DNA of 64,000 bases. It comes from Lachnospiraceae bacterium. Lineage in GTDB: Bacteria > Bacillota > Clostridia > Lachnospirales > Lachnospiraceae. The position numbers and the translations under genes are program-made. Positions 63,472-64,000 of the stretch are shown here, in pieces. Below the pieces are notes generated by a model. The model searched no databases. It was not told the origin of the DNA and was given only the letters and a program-made list of their open reading frames with translations. Position 1 is the first letter of the stretch; each line of letters opens with the position of its first letter. The DNA lies in NCBI GenBank assembly GCA_024697595.1, contig JAILFK010000048.1, forward strand, positions 1 through 64,000, read 5' to 3'.

Positions 63472-64000
63472 TTAACCTTCCTTTTCACTTTTTACTACAC
63501 TAGCATTAGCAATATGTTTTTTTAACTCAAAGATCAAAATAAGCGAAAAAATAATCTCCAAAACAACAAATGCGATTGCTAATAATGTACTAGAAGTTAT
63601 ATTTCCTATAATTAGTGCAATAATTGGTAATAGTATTGAAAATACTTTGTATGCATTTGATTTATATAACCATGAATATGGCAACAAATGAGCTCCAAAA
63701 ACCATAGCATACACCATTACCATTTTTTCTGGAACTGCATTAAATACCCACATTACAATTAATAAATAAATCAACTGATTACAAGTAAACAAAAATCCTA
63801 ATTGTCCTAACTGGTTTTCTTTTGAAAAAATATCAACTTTTATAATCTTTCCAATTATCCATGAAATAGGAAGTAATGGGCAGGAACAACAGAACACCAA
63901 AATATTTTTTGTTTCAATAGGCATTTTAATAGTTGTCACAATTGCGATAAGTAACCAAATTATTACGGATGCACAAATAAACGGCAAGCCCTTTTTCTGT
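63472..64000 (-). CDS. Multi-spanning membrane protein, 5' end outside the window
   Basis: At least 175 residues with about five hydrophobic segments (ASVIIWLLIAIVTTIKM, ILVFCCSCPLLPISWIIGKI, LIYLLIVMWVFNAV and two more) and a charged C-terminal tail KSEKEG. The reading frame continues without a stop off the right edge, with QKKGLPFICASVIIW at the edge, so the protein is truncated here; an internal TTG at 63987 is not a convincing start. It resembles the DUF7010 membrane proteins in topology, from memory only. Function unknown. Confidence 0.55.
   Translation of the reverse strand, partial: QKKGLPFICASVIIWLLIAIVTTIKMPIETKNILVFCCSCPLLPISWIIGKIIKVDIFSKENQLGQLGFLFTCNQLIYLLIVMWVFNAVPEKMVMVYAMVFGAHLLPYSWLYKSNAYKVFSILLPIIALIIGNITSSTLLAIAFVVLEIIFSLILIFELKKHIANASVVKSEKEG

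Overview
The window is about 64 kb of AT-rich DNA from a low-GC Gram-positive anaerobe. Gene content (ATP-type pckA, two-gene SufC/SufB-like Fe-S assembly, fructose PTS, BspA-like surface protein, AlaX-L, HflX) and strong AGGAGG ribosome sites fit the class Clostridia, most likely Lachnospiraceae (Butyrivibrio/Pseudobutyrivibrio/Roseburia-like). That placement is inference from gene types; no 16S gene is present. The window is mostly chromosomal core and carbohydrate metabolism. I see no phage, IS element, CRISPR array, rRNA or tRNA.

Layout. 1-8.6 kb (+): end of leuC, leuD, thrC, an HD-domain nucleotidase, topB, glmS, a hexapeptide-repeat protein and a secreted BspA-like protein. 8.7-10.4 kb: pckA with its own promoter and terminator. 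10.4-22 kb (-): arginase-fold protein, glgP, malQ, SDR, 8-oxoguanine glycosylase, membrane-anchored esterase, a metallopeptidase/GIY-YIG fusion, an acyltransferase and a membrane glycosyltransferase. 22-30 kb: NAD epimerase, histidine kinase/response regulator pair, aspartate kinase, AlaX-L, HflX. 30-37 kb (-): asnB, CorA, iron alcohol dehydrogenase, HAD phosphatase, GH2 glycosidase. 37-43.5 kb (-): a complete fructose PTS operon (fruK, fruA, ptsH, ptsI) behind a strong promoter with two DeoR-type operator repeats, preceded by fruR. 43.5-48 kb: truA, chemotaxis receptor and response regulator (-); HPr-like protein and AraC regulator (+). 48-54.5 kb (-): GH78 rhamnosidase, glycerophosphodiesterase, LCP protein, SufC/SufB-like pair. 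54.7-62 kb: a TetR-controlled SnoaL-like/amidohydrolase operon, the pstSCAB-phoU operon with Pho boxes, and a second SnoaL-like paralogue. 62-64 kb: repeat-bearing membrane protein, a compact two-RNA locus, and a truncated membrane protein.

The most interesting item is at 63.08-63.42 kb, in what looks like empty intergenic DNA. A 28-codon membrane peptide (ending YYICKWLDGDE) has its own promoter, a hairpin that masks its ribosome site, and a terminator. Divergently, another promoter with a 17-bp spacer drives a roughly 70-nt RNA that ends in its own hairpin. That RNA is complementary to the peptide's start region (15 nt plus two shorter blocks) and its terminator loop is complementary to the mRNA's terminator loop (12 nt). 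This is the architecture of a divergently encoded type I toxin-antitoxin system. Other unexplained structures are a 250-bp imperfect palindrome between hflX and asnB, a 62-bp tandem repeat array followed by a possible small RNA near alaX, and an HPr with Arg at the regulatory Ser46 position.
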